DNA from: DASSSQ01 sp963839285
Lineage (GTDB): Bacteria > Actinomycetota > Thermoleophilia > Gaiellales > Gaiellaceae
Length of the DNA stretch: 64,000 nucleotides
NCBI GenBank assembly: GCA_963839285.1
Contig: CAWIUN010000022.1
Location: 114,559 to 178,558, forward strand
Direction of reading: 5' to 3'
Shown in pieces: positions 55,990 to 63,962 of this stretch; the stretch's first letter is position 1; each line of letters opens with the position of its first letter. Made by a program: the position numbers and the translations under genes. The notes under the pieces are model-generated. The model was given only the letters and a program-made list of their open reading frames with translations. It ran no database searches and had not been told where the DNA came from.

Positions 55990-56942
55990 TAGGCTCGCGT
56001 AGGGGGTTTGGGGGGGGGTGTGTGGGGTGGGGTGAGGTGTGGGCTGTGTAGTGGATCTCGGAGGGGAGGGAGTGATGAATGGAGTAGATCCGCATAAGTA
56101 GATGTGACACCGCGGCCGGTAGAGTCGGCGAACGGGAGAGTTGTGGGGCGAGTGGACGGAGAAGGTATGTGGAGTGGGTTAAGAGTAGTTGTTTGGCTGG
56201 GCGCGCTCGTTAGGTGGAGAGAGGATGTGGGTGGTAGAGGACTGTCGGTACGTCTCGGTCACGCTGGAGCGGTTCCTGTTTGGCGAGCGGCGAGAGGGTG
56301 GTGAGGGTGCCACCGAAGGATGATGGCGAGAGAGCGCGGCGTTTCGGCGCGTGAAGTGCGGCAAGTCGGACGCGATCGAAGGCTGGCGGTCGCACGAGAA
56401 GCGCTGCGGGAGCAAGGCTGTCGGTGGCGGTGCTCGAAGGTTGGTGCGAGAGTTTCGCTTGCTGCTCGACACCGCGAAGATCTGGTTGGGGAGCGGACGC
56501 GGATCCAGCAGACGGCGCGTTGGCACCTGCACGAGCTCGAGCCCGAGCTCGAGATGCCAAGGCTGCGCTTGACGCGCCGTTGGCTTGGCCAGCTCGGCCG
56601 CCGCCTCGCGCGCCGCGAGCAGACGGTGCAGATGCGGATCGCGAGCTTGTCCGGCGGATAACACAGAGACACCGACATGACGCACCTCGACCGCGAACGT
56701 CCTTGTCGCGCCGAGCGCCCGCGCCCGCGCGACTGCTCACCGCACAAGCTGATTGACGAAATCCTAACACACCTTCACGAGCACCCGATGCACCAACGCC
56801 CCCTTCCAACCTCACGCAACCGCAGCACACCGCCTCAACCCCCACAACCCCACTCAACCCCCACCGATCGCAAACCTACACCCCCACCCCCTACCTCCCG
56901 AAAAAGCAGCAAGAGCGCAAGAAGCTGCGGAGGAGGGGAGGC
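55990..56942 (+). mobile_element. Degenerate IS110-family transposase remnant with abnormal base composition
   Basis: No intact frame exists, but pieces of an IS110-type DEDD transposase occur in order on the plus strand in changing frames. They are VVEDCRYVS (56231-56257; the family has VEDCRHVS), ERVVRV followed by VPPK and MMARER (about 56290-56337), GKSDAI and LAVAREALREQG (about 56360-56420), HREDLVGERTRIQQTARWHL (from 56470) with HELEPELEMP, MRIARELVRRITQ (about 56633-56665), LTAQ/KLIDEI (about 56740-56765), and YLPKKQQERKKLRR (56892-56933; the family C-terminus has YLxRKQxEGKxRREALR). Dozens of indels and substitutions separate them. The left third is G/T-rich and nearly lacks C; the right quarter is A/C-rich and nearly lacks G. 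No clear ends or bridge RNA can be assigned. Confidence 0.7.
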
Positions 56943-57512
56943 ATGCTGACGCTCTACGACGCGCCCCGCTGCCCCTACTGCGCCCGCGTCCGCATCGCCC
57001 TCGCCGAGAAGGGCGTCCCGCACGAGACCGTCGTCGTCGACCTCGACGACCGGCCCGCCTGGATCTACGAGAAGAACCCGACCGGCCGCGTGCCGGTGCT
57101 GGAGGAGGGCGAGTGGCTGCTGCCCGAGTCGGCGGTGATCCTCGAGTACCTCGAGGAGCGCTACCCCGAGCCGGCGCTGCTGCCGGCCGACCCGGGCGAG
57201 CGAGCGGCCGTACGGCTCGCCGTCCACCGCTTCGACCTGAACCTCGGCGACGCCTACTACGCCCTCAGGCGCGGCGAGGCCGGGGCCGCCGAGCGCCTCG
57301 CCGGGTGCCTGGCCGGCCTCGACCGTGCGGCGGCGGCCTGGGCGCACGCCTACGGGCTCGCGGACGTCGCCTACCTGCCGTGGCTCGTGCGGCTCCGCGA
57401 CCGGCTCGGCGTCGACCTCGGCCCCTACCCGGCGCTGCGCGACCGGCTCGAGCGCCTGGGCGAGCGCGCCGCGGTCCGGGCCGAGGTGGAAACCGTCGCC
57501 GGGCTTGCGTGA
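56943..57512 (+). CDS. Glutathione S-transferase-like / glutaredoxin-fold protein
   Basis: A 189-residue protein. The N-terminal thioredoxin-fold domain begins MLTLYDAPRCPYCARVRIAL, with a CPYC redox motif as in glutaredoxins. It continues EKNPTGRVPVLEEGEWLLPE and SAVILEYLEERYPE, the GST cis-Pro and Glu/Ser glutathione-site segments. A short helical C-terminal domain follows. Actinobacteria usually lack glutathione, so another thiol may be used. A maleylacetoacetate-isomerase-like role would fit the homogentisate pathway genes 4 kb away, but the zeta-class SSC motif is absent. AGGAGGGGAGG just upstream is a strong ribosome site. It starts right where the IS110 remnant ends. Confidence 0.85.
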   Translation: MLTLYDAPRCPYCARVRIALAEKGVPHETVVVDLDDRPAWIYEKNPTGRVPVLEEGEWLLPESAVILEYLEERYPEPALLPADPGERAAVRLAVHRFDLNLGDAYYALRRGEAGAAERLAGCLAGLDRAAAAWAHAYGLADVAYLPWLVRLRDRLGVDLGPYPALRDRLERLGERAAVRAEVETVAGLA

Positions 57513-57555
57513 TTCTCCGGATGTGCCGCACCGTGCGGCGGGGGACAGTGTCCTC

Positions 57556-57986
57556 GTGACCGACTGGAACGAGGCGCCGCTGAGCGAGCTCGCCGAGCAC
57601 ATCGTCTCGGTGCACCACGCCCGGACGCGCGCCGCGCTGCCGCGCCTCTCCGAGCCTGCTCACGGGCGACGAGCTCGACCTGTTCGAGGAGCTGCGCGTC
57701 GAGATCGAGGAGCACATGAGCGCGGAGGAGGAGCGGCTCTTCCCGGCGATCGCCGGGCTCGAGCGCGACGAGGTCGACACCTTCCCGCTCGAGGAGCTGT
57801 CGACCTTCGAGGCGCACCACCTTCGCGTCGCGGCGGCGATCCGCGGGCTCGTCGGCCGGGTCTCGGAGCCGGAGGCCCGGCGCGAGCTCCGCGCGCTCGA
57901 CGACGATCTGCGCGCAGCACCTGCACGAGGAGCACAACCTGCTCTTCCCGCGGGCGCTCGCGGCGCTCGGCCGCGCCTACGCGTAG
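57556..57986 (+). CDS. Hemerythrin-like (HHE / RIC-type) diiron protein, two frameshifts
   Basis: About 143 residues after removing extra bases near 57656 and 57913. The four-helix HHE pattern of iron ligands is present: ELAEHIVSVHHARTRAALPR, IEEHMSAEEERLFPAIAGLE, STFEAHHLRVAAAIRGLVG and QHLHEEHNLLFPRALAALG. These resemble the C-terminal domain of YtfE/RIC iron-sulfur repair proteins. GTG start 43 bp after the GST-like gene. It may act in oxygen/NO sensing or Fe-S repair. Confidence 0.82.
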
Positions 57987-57991
57987 CGCGC

Positions 57992-58964
57992 CTAGCCGCC
58001 GAAGCCGCGGTCGGCGCCCTCGATGCCCATGGTCGCGGCGATCTGGGCGACGAGCTCGAGCGCGGGCGGCAGCTCCGAGGCGGCCGCGGCCGTCCGCGCG
58101 ACGGCCCTGACCGCGTGCGGGTCGGCGCCGGTCAGCCGCTGGACGACGCGGGGGTTCGCGGCCATCGCGACGACGTCGCCGGGCGGCCGCGGCCCGTGGA
58201 ACTCCGGCAGCGAGAGGTAGTCGTCGACCGAGCGGCCGCGGTCGTAGATCGAGTAGCCGACCGCCTGCTCCTGCTCGACCGTGAAGCAGACGACGACGGA
58301 GCCGGTCGCGTTCGAGAGCTCCTTCGCGAACCGCTGCAGCAGGGTCGGGTCCTGCTCGAGCACGTCGTCGTAGACGGTGACCCAGCCGCCGCGCTGCGCG
58401 TCGACCCGCGCCTCGCCGTCGAGCGCGAAGCGGGGCCGGTACTTGTCGACCTCGCGCGCGGACGGCGTCGCGGTCGTCGGTCTGGACGTGGATCGAGCCG
58501 AAGGTGGCTCCGGCGGTCGCGGTCAGCCGCGCCTCGAGCGCGTCGAGCGTCGTCGCCATATAGAGCGAGACCTCCTCGAAGCCGAGCCGCCTCCAGGCGC
58601 CGTGGGCGTCCTCGTTGCCCGTCAGCACGTGCAGCGAGAGCCGGGCGGCGCCCCGGTCGCGCGCCTCGCGCATGACCTCGGCGAGCAGCGCCTTCGCGAG
58701 CCCCTGCCGCCGCGCCCGCGGGCGGACGTGGACGAGGTGGACGTGCATGCTCCCGTACCGCGGCGCCTCCGCCCGCGCGACGCCGGCCGGGCCCTCGTCG
58801 TCCTCTGCCAGGAAGACGGCGCCCGAGGCCAGGTCGCGCCTGGTGTCCGCCCACTCCTCCTCCCAGGGCTCCTGTCCGAAGGGGTCGGGCACCTCCGCCT
58901 CGAACTCCTCCCAGAGCTCGCGCAGGACCGCCTGGTCGGCCTCGGTGGCGCGGCGGATCCTCAC
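57992..58964 (-). CDS. GNAT acetyltransferase fused to an unknown C-terminal domain, one frameshift
   Basis: About 323 residues. The N-terminal 150 residues are a GNAT domain: MRIRRATEADQAVLRELWEE at the start, then HVHLVHVRPRARRQGLAKAL as the acetyl-CoA motif and HGAWRRLGFEEVSLYMATTL. After an extra base near 58463 the frame continues as an uncharacterised ~150-residue domain (KYRPRFALDGEARVDAQRGG, TGSVVVCFTVEQEQAVGYSI, DYLSLPEFHGPRPPGDVVAM) with no recognised motif. The GTG start overlaps the AlkA-like stop by 4 bp. Confidence 0.8.
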
Positions 58965-59761
58965 GGCGTGCGCGCTCCGGTCAGCAGGTAGTGGGCCGAG
59001 AGGTTCTGGAAGGGACTGAGGCGGCGGCCGACGAGGTGCACGTCCTCAGCGTAGAAGCTCGCGACCGCCTTGCGCAGGGCGAGGTCGCCGGCGGGCCAGG
59101 CGGCCGGCCGCGCCAGGTGGCGCGCCAGGAACCACTCGGCCGTCCAGTCGCCGAGCCCGCGCCGGGCCGTGATCGCGGCGCGCACCTCCTCGTCGGGGAG
59201 CGCCGCGAGCCCGTCCAGGTCGAGGTCGGAGCGCGCGAGGTCGAGCACGTACTCCGCCTTGCGCCCCGAGAAGCCGAGCGCGAGCAGGTCGTCCTCGCCG
59301 GCCGCCGCGACCGCCTCCCGCGTCGGGAAGGCGTGCGCGTGGACGCCGCGGACGCCGTAGCGCCGGATCAGGCGGCCGCGGATCGCGAAGGCGGAGAAGA
59401 GCGAGACCTGCTGGGCGCAGATCGAGGAGACGAGCGCCTCGAAGGGGTCGGGCGCGAGCGGCGGCCGGAAGCCGGCCAGCCGGACGGCGAGCCCGGAGAG
59501 CACGGGCTCGCCGGCGGCCCAGGCGGCGAACGAGCCGAGGTCGAAGGGCAGCCCGAGCAGCAGCTCGACCACGGGCCGGGTCACCTCGTCGAGCGGCTCG
59601 ACGTCGACGCCGCCGGGCGCCGGCTCGATCCGCACCTCGCGGCCGCCGACGACGCGGTGCAGGCCGCCCTCGTGCCAGAGGTTCGCCGGGTCGGGCCCGA
59701 AGGCGCGGAACCGCTCGGTCGAGAGCGCGAAGTCGTAGGGCGCGGGAAGCGGCAGCAGCAC
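58961..59761 (-). CDS. HhH-GPD DNA glycosylase, AlkA/3-methyladenine type
   Basis: A 266-residue base-excision repair enzyme. The N-terminal TBP-like half (LPLPAPYDFALSTERFRAFG) is followed by FEALVSSICAQQVSLFSAFA. The helix-hairpin-helix GPD motif is ITARRGLGDWTAEWFLARHL, with the downstream catalytic Asp in AWPAGDLALRKAVASFYAED. There is no Fe-S Cys cluster, as expected for AlkA. GTG start, with TAGCCT 6 nt upstream (leaderless pattern). Coupled by a 4-bp overlap to the GNAT fusion gene. Confidence 0.92.
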   Translation of the reverse strand: MLLPLPAPYDFALSTERFRAFGPDPANLWHEGGLHRVVGGREVRIEPAPGGVDVEPLDEVTRPVVELLLGLPFDLGSFAAWAAGEPVLSGLAVRLAGFRPPLAPDPFEALVSSICAQQVSLFSAFAIRGRLIRRYGVRGVHAHAFPTREAVAAAGEDDLLALGFSGRKAEYVLDLARSDLDLDGLAALPDEEVRAAITARRGLGDWTAEWFLARHLARPAAWPAGDLALRKAVASFYAEDVHLVGRRLSPFQNLSAHYLLTGARTP

Positions 59762-59789
59762 CGGCCGAGGCTACCGCGGCCGGCGACCG

Positions 59790-59957
59790 CTACGGCAGCG
59801 CCGCGTAGACCGCCCAGCCGACGAGGGCGCAGAGGACGAGGGCGCCGACGATCCAGGCCCAGAGCGGGCCGCGGGGGCGCCGCCGCGCCTGCGGGCGGGC
59901 GATCGACCCCTCCCCCGCCGTCACCCGCGCCGTCCGCTCGTCCTCGCGCTCCGCCAT
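59790..59957 (-). CDS. 55-residue single-pass membrane protein
   Basis: Encodes MAEREDERTARVTAGEGSIA, then RPQARRRPRGP and the membrane helix LWAWIVGALVLCALVGWAVY. A charged cytosolic N-terminus precedes one C-terminal helix, a tail-anchored layout. Codons are GC-biased at third positions. It lies between the AlkA-like and HAD genes on the same strand. Function unknown. Confidence 0.55.
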   Translation of the reverse strand: MAEREDERTARVTAGEGSIARPQARRRPRGPLWAWIVGALVLCALVGWAVYAALP

Positions 59958-59985
59958 GCCCTGCCTCTACCCGGAGGCGCCGCGT

Positions 59986-60618
59986 TCAATCGAGCCGGCC
60001 CGCGCTCCGGGGCCGGGCCGGCGTCGAGGGCGGCCGAGACCTCGTGCAGGTCGGCGAACGGCTCGTACGGAAGCCCCTGCTCTGCGAGGTACTCGGCGAG
60101 CCCGTCGATCGCGAAGACGCGGTCGGCGAGCGCGGCGGCGCAGCGGTCGGAGTAGCCGTCGCCGACGTAGGCGAGCGGCGGCTCGGGCAGCGAGCGGCGC
60201 TTGCAGACCTCGCCGCAGACCTCGCACGGCTCCGGGTCGCGCCAGCGGACGACCCAGCCCTCCGGGACGGGGCTCGACGCGGTTCGCCACCAGCTCCGCC
60301 TCGACGCCCTCCCGCGCGAGCAGCGGCTCGATCAGCTCGTGGAAGCCGCTCGAGAGGATCGTCGGCCGGTGCCGCTCGACGAGCTCGCGGAAGCCGGGCC
60401 TGACCCGGACGTGGTCGGCGAGCCAGGCGTTCACCTCCGCGAGCGGCGCCGTGCACCGTCGCCAGCTCGACCTCCATCACCTCGCGGTAGCCGATCTCGC
60501 CGGCGACGAGCGCCCGCTCGACGCGGTCGAAGATCTCGCGGTCGCCGAAGCGCTCCAGGAGCATCCAGAGCGTGTCCCGCTCGGTCACGGTCCCGTCCCA
60601 GTCGAGCACGACCCGCAT
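59986..60618 (-). CDS. HAD-IB phosphatase, MtnX/SerB-like, frameshifted
   Basis: About 210 residues. Motif I is MRVVLDWDGTVTERDTLWML, motif II is RHRPTILSSGFHELIEPLLA, and the final motif is LAYVGDGYSDRCAAALADRV. PCEVCGEVCKRRSLPE supplies a CxxC/CxxxC site as seen in MtnX-like members. Extra bases near 60455 and 60283 split it into three frames, and the exact stop is uncertain. It is similar to phosphoserine phosphatase or the methionine-salvage phosphatase. It follows the hmgA gene by 53 bp. Confidence 0.8.
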   Translation of the reverse strand: MRVVLDWDGTVTERDTLWMLLERFGDREIFDRVERALVAGEIGYREVMEVELATVHGAARGGERLARRPRPGQARLPRARRAAPADDPLERLPRADRAAARAGGRRGGAGGEPRRAPSRRAGSSAGATRSRARSAARSASAARCPSRRSPTSATATPTAAPPRSPTASSRSTGSPSTSQSRGFRTSRSPTCTRSRPPSTPARPRSAGRLD

Positions 60619-60671
60619 CGCCACGCCGCAAACGTACGTGCCCCGGCGCCGGGGCGGTCCCGGCAACCGGT

Positions 60672-61886
60672 CTAGAAGTGCGAGGTGGCGCCGGCGGGGT
60701 CGCTCTCCGGCGTCTCGCCCGCGTCGGCGGGGTCCTCGTACCACGAGTACATGTACGTGCCGTCGTCGAGCTCCTCGGCGAGGCGGGCCAGCCGCAGCGG
60801 CCGGAACGTGTCGCACATGACCGCGAGCTCGTGCGTCTCGGTCATCCCGATCGCCTTCTCGGCGAGGCCCGGCTGCGGGCCGTGCGGCAGGCCCGACGGA
60901 TGGAGCGTGATCGAGCCGACGTCGATGCCCTTCCGCGACGAGAAGTTGCCGTCGACGTAGTAGATCATCTCCTCCGACTGCAGGTTCGAGTGGTGGTACG
61001 GGATCGGCACCGCCTCGGGGTCCCAGTCGAGCTTGCGGGGGCAGAACGAGCAGATCACGAAGCCCGGCCCCGCGAAGGTCTGGTGCGACGGCGGCGGCAT
61101 GTGGATCCGGCCCGAGATCGGCTCGAAGTCGTGGATCGAGAACGTCCACGGGTAGAGGTAGCCGTCCCAGCCGACGACGTCGAAGGGGTGGTAGTCGAGC
61201 ACGTAGTCCTGGATCCCGTCGCGGACGCGCACGCGGACGAGGAACTCGCCGCGCTCGTCGTGGGTGTGGAGCTCGCCCGGCGGGTGGATGTCGCGGTGGT
61301 AGAAGGGCGCGTGCTCCATCAGCTGGCCGTGCTCGTTGCGGTAGCGGCTCGGGATCTCGATCAGGCCCGGCGTCTCGAAGACGAGGTAGCGCTGCGCGGC
61401 GTCCGCCTCGGGCCGGAAGCGGTACGTCGTCCCGCGCGGCACGACGACGTAGTCGCCCTCGCGGTAGGCGACGTCGCCGAACTGCGTCTCGAGCGTGCCC
61501 CTGCCCTCGTGCACGAACCAGACCTCGTCGCCCTCGCCGTTCCGGAAGAAGCAGTCCATGTCGGCGGCGGGGCGGCAGAAGGAGATCTCGACGTCCTGGT
61601 TCCACATCAGGAGCCGGCGGCCGCCGATCTGGTCGCCGCTCGCGGGCACGTCCGCGGTCGCCAGGTGGCGGTGGGCGTGGCGCTCGGGAACCCACTCCGG
61701 CCGCTCGATCGGCTCGAAGTCGCCGAGCTCCTTGACGCGGCAGGGCGAGACGAGGTGGTAGAGGATCGACTCGTTCCCCGAGAAGCCCTCGAGCCCCATC
61801 ACCTCCTCGGTCAGGAGGGTGCCGTTCTCGCGGAACTGGACGTGGCGCTTCGGCGGCACGCGGCCGCGCAGCTGGTAGGTCGGCAT
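60672..61886 (-). CDS. hmgA: Homogentisate 1,2-dioxygenase
   Basis: A 404-residue bicupin ring-cleaving iron enzyme of tyrosine/phenylalanine breakdown. It begins MPTYQLRGRVPPKRHVQFRE. The core includes EVWFVHEGRGTLETQFGDVA. The iron-site region has PPPSHQTFAGPGFVICSFCP, then VPIPYHHSNLQSEEMIYYVD and GSITLHPSGLPHGPQPGLAE, giving the His/Glu/His ligands. It is a little shorter than the ~440-residue proteobacterial enzymes, as in actinobacteria. TAGACT lies 7 nt upstream of the ATG. It is third in the FAA hydrolase - flavin oxidase - hmgA run. Confidence 0.95.
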   Translation of the reverse strand: MPTYQLRGRVPPKRHVQFRENGTLLTEEVMGLEGFSGNESILYHLVSPCRVKELGDFEPIERPEWVPERHAHRHLATADVPASGDQIGGRRLLMWNQDVEISFCRPAADMDCFFRNGEGDEVWFVHEGRGTLETQFGDVAYREGDYVVVPRGTTYRFRPEADAAQRYLVFETPGLIEIPSRYRNEHGQLMEHAPFYHRDIHPPGELHTHDERGEFLVRVRVRDGIQDYVLDYHPFDVVGWDGYLYPWTFSIHDFEPISGRIHMPPPSHQTFAGPGFVICSFCPRKLDWDPEAVPIPYHHSNLQSEEMIYYVDGNFSSRKGIDVGSITLHPSGLPHGPQPGLAEKAIGMTETHELAVMCDTFRPLRLARLAEELDDGTYMYSWYEDPADAGETPESDPAGATSHF

Positions 61887-61896
61887 GGGGCGAAGT

Positions 61897-62880
61897 CTAC
61901 GACGCGTGCCCGGCGAGCGCGGCGACCCGCTCGCCGATCGCCGGCGCGAACTTGAAGCCGTGGCCGGAGCAGGCCGAGCAGACGACGACGCGGCCGCGGC
62001 GCTCGAGCACGAAGCCCTCGTCCGCGGTCGTCGTGTAGAGGCAGGTCTGCGTCTCGACCGGCTCCGGGTCGGCGAGCGGGAAGTGCTCGCGCGCCCAGGC
62101 CGCGATCCGCTCGACGAGGCCGGCGTCGGGCTCGCCCGGCTCGTGCGGGTCGGTCTCGGCGCCCGCGTGGTGCGCGCCGACCTTGAGCCCGTGCACCGGG
62201 TCGGCGAGCGCGTAGAAGTCGTGTCCGGGCCGGCTCCGCCTGAACGAGACGAGCGACGGCGCCGGGCGCTCGTCCGCGAGCCGGAAGAAGCAGACGGTCT
62301 CGCGCGTGACCCGCACCGGCAGCGGCGGCGAGACGAGGTCGTTGACCCAGGCGCCGGCGGCGACGACGACCACGTCCGCGTCGAGCTCGTCGACCGAGCC
62401 GACCGGCGAGCCGTAGCGGACGTCGAGGCCGCGGGCGAGCGCGGCGAGCGCGCGGTCGGCGCGGACGGTCCCCGCCTCGGGCTGGAGGACGGCGAAGAAG
62501 CCCGCGGGCACGCGCACCGGGAAGCGCCGCTCGGCCTCGGCGGCGTCGAGCCGCTCCCAGGGGATCCCGCAGGCGTCGAGGGCCGCCGCCGAGCTCTCGT
62601 CGAGCTCGTCGACGACCTCGAGCAGCCCGTGCAGCGCGAGCAGCTCCTCGCCCGTCTCCGCCTCGAGCGCCCGCCAGCCCGCCAGCGCCTCGCCGGCGAG
62701 CCGCACCCACTCGGGCTCGGCGTAGGCGAGCCGGACGATCCTGGTGCGGCCGTGGCTCGAGCCGCGGTCGTGCCCGGCCTCGAAGCGCTCGTGCACGACC
62801 ACCTCGGCCCCGGCCCGCTCGAGCGCGCGCGCCGCCGCCAGGCCCATCACCCCCGCTCCGACGACCGCGACGCTCGGCAC
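61897..62880 (-). CDS. FAD-dependent oxidase, monomeric sarcosine oxidase (MSOX/SolA) family
   Basis: A 327-residue DAO-family flavoenzyme. The N-terminal dinucleotide motif is VAVVGAGVMGLAAARALERA. HDRGSSHGRTRIVRLAY is the MSOX-type substrate/FAD segment. TQTCLYTTTADEGFVLERRG contains the Cys that forms the covalent 8-alpha link to FAD in MSOX/SolA. The end is CSACSGHGFKFAPAIGERVA. Likely oxidises an N-methyl or secondary amino acid. GTG start with TAGGCT 6 nt upstream. It sits 10 bp from hmgA and 9 bp from the FAA hydrolase. Confidence 0.9.
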   Translation of the reverse strand: MPSVAVVGAGVMGLAAARALERAGAEVVVHERFEAGHDRGSSHGRTRIVRLAYAEPEWVRLAGEALAGWRALEAETGEELLALHGLLEVVDELDESSAAALDACGIPWERLDAAEAERRFPVRVPAGFFAVLQPEAGTVRADRALAALARGLDVRYGSPVGSVDELDADVVVVAAGAWVNDLVSPPLPVRVTRETVCFFRLADERPAPSLVSFRRSRPGHDFYALADPVHGLKVGAHHAGAETDPHEPGEPDAGLVERIAAWAREHFPLADPEPVETQTCLYTTTADEGFVLERRGRVVVCSACSGHGFKFAPAIGERVAALAGHAS

Positions 62881-62889
62881 GGCCCGAGC

Positions 62890-63831
62890 CTAGCGGCCCG
62901 CCGCCGCAAAGGAGCCTCGCGCCGCTGGACCGGTTCCCGGACGAGCGGTGCAGGCGCCGTCCGCGACCCGGCCCGGAGGGCCTGCCGGGAACCTCCGAAC
63001 CGTCGAGCCTTCAGGCCGCGGCCCGACGCGGTTCCGCAGCACGCCGATGCCCTCGACCTCGAGCTCGACGACGTCGCCCGGCTGCAGCCAGCGCTCGTCC
63101 CCGTGCTCGAGGATGCAGCCGCTGCCGACGGTGCCGGAGCCGATCAGGTCGCCCGGCCGCAGCTGCGTGCCGCGGGCGGCCTGCGCGAGGATGCGCTCCC
63201 ACGGGTGGTAGAGGTCGCGCAGGTCGCCGCGCGAGCGCTCCTCGCCGTTGACCCGCGCGACCATCGCCGCCGCGGAGCCGTCGAGCTCGTCCGGCGTGAC
63301 GACGACCGGCCCGAAGCTCGTCGCGAAGTCCTTGCCCTTCGCCGGGCCGAGCCCGACGCGCAGCTCGCGCCGCTGCAGGTCGCGCGCCGACCAGTCGTTC
63401 ATGACCGTGAAGCCGCCGATCCGGCCCTCGGCGCCGATCACGGCCGCGACCTCGAGCTCGTAGTCGAGCGCCTCGCTCCCCTCGGGGTAGGGCACCTCGT
63501 CCTCGGGGCCGTAGATCGCCGCCGGGTTGGAGAAGTAGAAGACCGGGATCTCGTACCACTCCTGCGGCACCTCGCGGCCCCGGAGCGCGTGGGCGGCCGC
63601 GACGTGCTGCTCGAACGCGTAGAAGTCGCGCACCGCCGGCGGGTGCAGCACGGGCGGCCGCAGGTCGACCTCGGCGAGCGGGTACTCGGCATGCTCGCGC
63701 GCCTTGCCGCCGCCGGTGAAGAACGACTGCAGCGTCTGCGCGGCGAGCTGGATCACCCGGTCGCCCTCGATCCGGCCGGGCCAGCCGCGCTCGAGGTCGT
63801 GCCCTTTCGGGCTGAACATGCAGAGCTTCAC
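62890..63831 (-). CDS. Fumarylacetoacetate hydrolase family protein
   Basis: About 313 residues. VRDFYAFEQHVAAAHALRGR opens the FAH fold. The metal site is in GSEALDYELEVAAVIGAEGR (D-x-E-x-E), with FTVMNDWSARDLQRRELRVG, AKGKDFATSFGPVVVTPDEL and GTVGSGCILEHGD. In an operon with hmgA it is the natural fumarylacetoacetase candidate. The GTG at 63831 (VKLCMFSPKGHD) is preferred to 63870. The last ~40 residues after VLRNRVGPRPEGS are Pro/Ala/Gly-rich and may be an artefact of a masked stop. Confidence 0.88.
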   Translation of the reverse strand: MKLCMFSPKGHDLERGWPGRIEGDRVIQLAAQTLQSFFTGGGKAREHAEYPLAEVDLRPPVLHPPAVRDFYAFEQHVAAAHALRGREVPQEWYEIPVFYFSNPAAIYGPEDEVPYPEGSEALDYELEVAAVIGAEGRIGGFTVMNDWSARDLQRRELRVGLGPAKGKDFATSFGPVVVTPDELDGSAAAMVARVNGEERSRGDLRDLYHPWERILAQAARGTQLRPGDLIGSGTVGSGCILEHGDERWLQPGDVVELEVEGIGVLRNRVGPRPEGSTVRRFPAGPPGRVADGACTARPGTGPAARGSFAAAGR

Positions 63832-63893
63832 GGCCGCGAACCCTACTCGCCCGGGCCCGGCTCGCGACACGGCGACGGCTCAGGCGCCGGCCT

Positions 63894-63962
63894 CCAAGTG
63901 ACCTTTCGTCACAAGCAGCAGCAAGCGCCCGAGCCGGCCTCCAGGTGACACTTCGTCACAAG
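63894..63962. repeat. Two-copy palindromic repeat cluster
   Basis: Copies at 63894-63915 (GTGACCTTTCGTCAC) and 63941-63962 (GTGACACTTCGTCAC), both in plus orientation, flanked by CCAR and AAG like the three copies at 47.8-48.0 kb. The dyad arms are shorter here (5 of 7 pairs kept) while the flanks are conserved, so the flanks are part of the unit. Upstream of the FAA-hydrolase operon. Confidence 0.75.

Noticed and set aside
55990..56100. G-rich tract as replication origin, telomere-like or G-quadruplex regulatory element
   Set aside because: It continues into recognisable IS110 transposase fragments, so it is better explained as part of the damaged element.
56210..56857. 215-codon minus-strand open frame across the IS110 remnant
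   Set aside because: Low-complexity composition and no motif; the homology signal is on the plus strand.
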